This document shows, piece after piece, positions 14,590 through 15,549 of a stretch of 15,549 nt of DNA. The stretch comes from an uncultured Oscillospiraceae bacterium. GTDB taxonomy: Bacteria > Bacillota > Clostridia > Oscillospirales > Acutalibacteraceae. The notes under the pieces were generated by a model. The model was not told the DNA's origin. It searched no databases and saw nothing but the letters and a program-made list of their open reading frames with translations. The stretch is taken from NCBI GenBank assembly GCA_900552115.1, contig URYP01000048.1:1-15549 (forward strand), given 5' to 3'. A program made the position numbers and the translations under genes. Each line of letters begins with the position of its first letter. Within the stretch, counting starts at the first letter, position 1.

Positions 14590-15489
14590 CTATCGCTCCG
14601 CTGAGGCGTCCGGCTGGTAGACCTGGTAGGTGTCCCACAGCTTCTCCAGCTCTTCCAACGAATCGCGGTTGGCTTCCATCCGTTTGAGGGATACCGCCAC
14701 AATCAGCGCGTTAATGATGCTCAGAGGCGCCACCAGCGAATCGACGATGGTCGCCATGTCGCTGTGCGCCAACAGCAGATAATCCGCAAAATCCGCGATG
14801 GGCGATACGATGCTGTCGGTAATCGCCACCACTTTGGCCCCGCGGGCATGGGCAAAGTGCGCCGTCTTGACCGCTTTGCTGGAATAGCGCGGAAAGCTAA
14901 GGATAATCAGCGCATCCTGCTCCCCGATATGCATCATCTCCTCCAGGATTTCGGTTTCGCTGGAGGTATACACCAGATGGATGTCCGGCAGCAGCAGTTT
15001 CAGGTAATAGGCGGTAAAATTGGCCAGCGCGCGGCAGCTGCCCGCGCCGAAAATATAGACTTTACGTGCCCCCACAACCGCATCCACCGCATGGAGGAAA
15101 CGATCCCGCGGCAGTTCCTCCAGCGTTTGCCGGACATTGGCGATATCATAGGACATGACGTTCGCCAGCACCTCTTCGTCCGTCATACGGGAACGGGTCA
15201 CCTCGATCCGCTGCACCGTGGTCAGCTTGCTGCGGATCAGCTCCTGCATGACTTTTTGCAGCTGGGGATATCCGTCGAAGCCCAGTTCCGCGGCAAAGCG
15301 CACCACGGTGGATTCGCTGACGCCCACCGTCTGCCCCAGCCGGTAGGCGGTCATAAACGCCGCCTCGTCATAATGCTCTAATATGTAATGCGCAATGCGT
15401 TTCTGCCCTTTTGAAAAGGTGGAAAGCTGCCGCGTGATATGAACCAGCAAATTGGGCTTGCGCCCATCCAAATTTTCATGATTTTCCAT
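14590..15489 (-). CDS. MurR/RpiR-family transcriptional regulator with SIS domain
   Basis: The 299-residue protein has an N-terminal helix-turn-helix of the RpiR type (about 15-85), with LGQTVGVSESTVVRFAAELG (51-70) as recognition region. A C-terminal sugar isomerase (SIS) domain follows, about 125-260, including VYIFGAGSCRALA (144-156) and VVAITDS (220-226). Such regulators sense phosphosugars, for instance MurNAc-6-phosphate or ribose phosphates. No sugar transport or catabolic gene is next to it; instead it leads a run of housekeeping genes. The ATG at 15489 has AGGA about 12 bases upstream. The adjacent palindromic DNA upstream could be its own operator. The stop is four bases before the flavoprotein gene. 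Confidence 0.9.
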   Translation of the reverse strand: MENHENLDGRKPNLLVHITRQLSTFSKGQKRIAHYILEHYDEAAFMTAYRLGQTVGVSESTVVRFAAELGFDGYPQLQKVMQELIRSKLTTVQRIEVTRSRMTDEEVLANVMSYDIANVRQTLEELPRDRFLHAVDAVVGARKVYIFGAGSCRALANFTAYYLKLLLPDIHLVYTSSETEILEEMMHIGEQDALIILSFPRYSSKAVKTAHFAHARGAKVVAITDSIVSPIADFADYLLLAHSDMATIVDSLVAPLSIINALIVAVSLKRMEANRDSLEELEKLWDTYQVYQPDASAER

Positions 15490-15511
15490 GTGGTCCCATC
15501 CTATTCCTTTT

Positions 15512-15537
15512 CCGTATATATACGGGATATATACGGG
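15512..15537 (-). promoter_or_regulatory. Palindrome and direct repeat upstream of the RpiR regulator gene
   Basis: CCGTATATATACGG (15512-15525) is a perfect 14-base palindrome. Its right part, TATATACGGG (15517-15526), recurs 11 bases on at 15528-15537, about one helical turn. This would suit an operator for the regulator itself, and the TATATA core may overlap a -10 box. No -35 is recognisable before the window ends. Confidence 0.4.
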
Positions 15538-15549
15538 CCGGGCGGCTGC

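Noticed and set aside
14586..14702. Upstream extension of the flavoprotein reading frame by 39 codons
   Set aside because: It overlaps the end of the regulator gene and precedes the conserved FAD-binding N-terminus; the ATG at 14585 fits better.

Overview
The window looks like a chromosomal segment of a fairly GC-rich member of the Clostridia, most likely the Oscillospiraceae/Ruminococcaceae group. The reasons are the fused IspH-ribosomal protein S1 gene behind cmk and plsC, a type III pantothenate kinase next to an ECF transporter S component, GTG starts, strong AGGAGG ribosome binding sites, and a very large FtsX-type permease with a long coiled coil. The assignment rests on gene content and order only. 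No tRNA, rRNA, CRISPR array, insertion sequence or intact prophage was found.

Layout, left to right. (1) Positions 1 to about 256 hold the end of a phage-type family A DNA polymerase reading frame that stops resembling the family abruptly. It abuts head-on a Gfo/Idh/MocA oxidoreductase (minus strand) that loses its C-terminal half at the same point, so this is a breakpoint or assembly chimera. (2) 759-4743, minus: a two-gene ABC export/remodelling module (ATPase, then a 1055-residue permease) with promoter and terminator. (3) 4839-6624, plus: promoter, a roughly 180-base structured leader carrying a duplicated dyad, type III pantothenate kinase (coaX), and an ECF S component that is probably a pantothenate transporter, closed by a strong terminator. 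(4) 6806-9891, minus: promoter, amino-acid-binding lipoprotein, internal terminator, permease, ATPase, then GTP cyclohydrolase I (folE). (5) 9937-15537, minus: RpiR-type regulator, HI0933-family flavoprotein, cmk, plsC and the ispH-rpsA fusion, tightly packed with two ATGA stop/start overlaps and a terminator at the end.

How they work together: section 3 plausibly takes up pantothenate and commits it to coenzyme A. Section 4 imports a polar amino acid, with the binding protein probably made in excess because a terminator separates it from the permease and ATPase. Section 5 is a growth-linked operon covering CMP/dCMP phosphorylation, phosphatidate synthesis, the last isoprenoid-precursor step and an S1-type translation protein.

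The most interesting signals are the coaX leader, which combines a repeated palindrome with a long-range pairing that would exclude both local hairpins, and a strong Shine-Dalgarno sequence with an in-frame ATG exactly at the IspH/S1 boundary, which would allow S1 to be made separately from the fusion. Both are inferences from sequence inspection.
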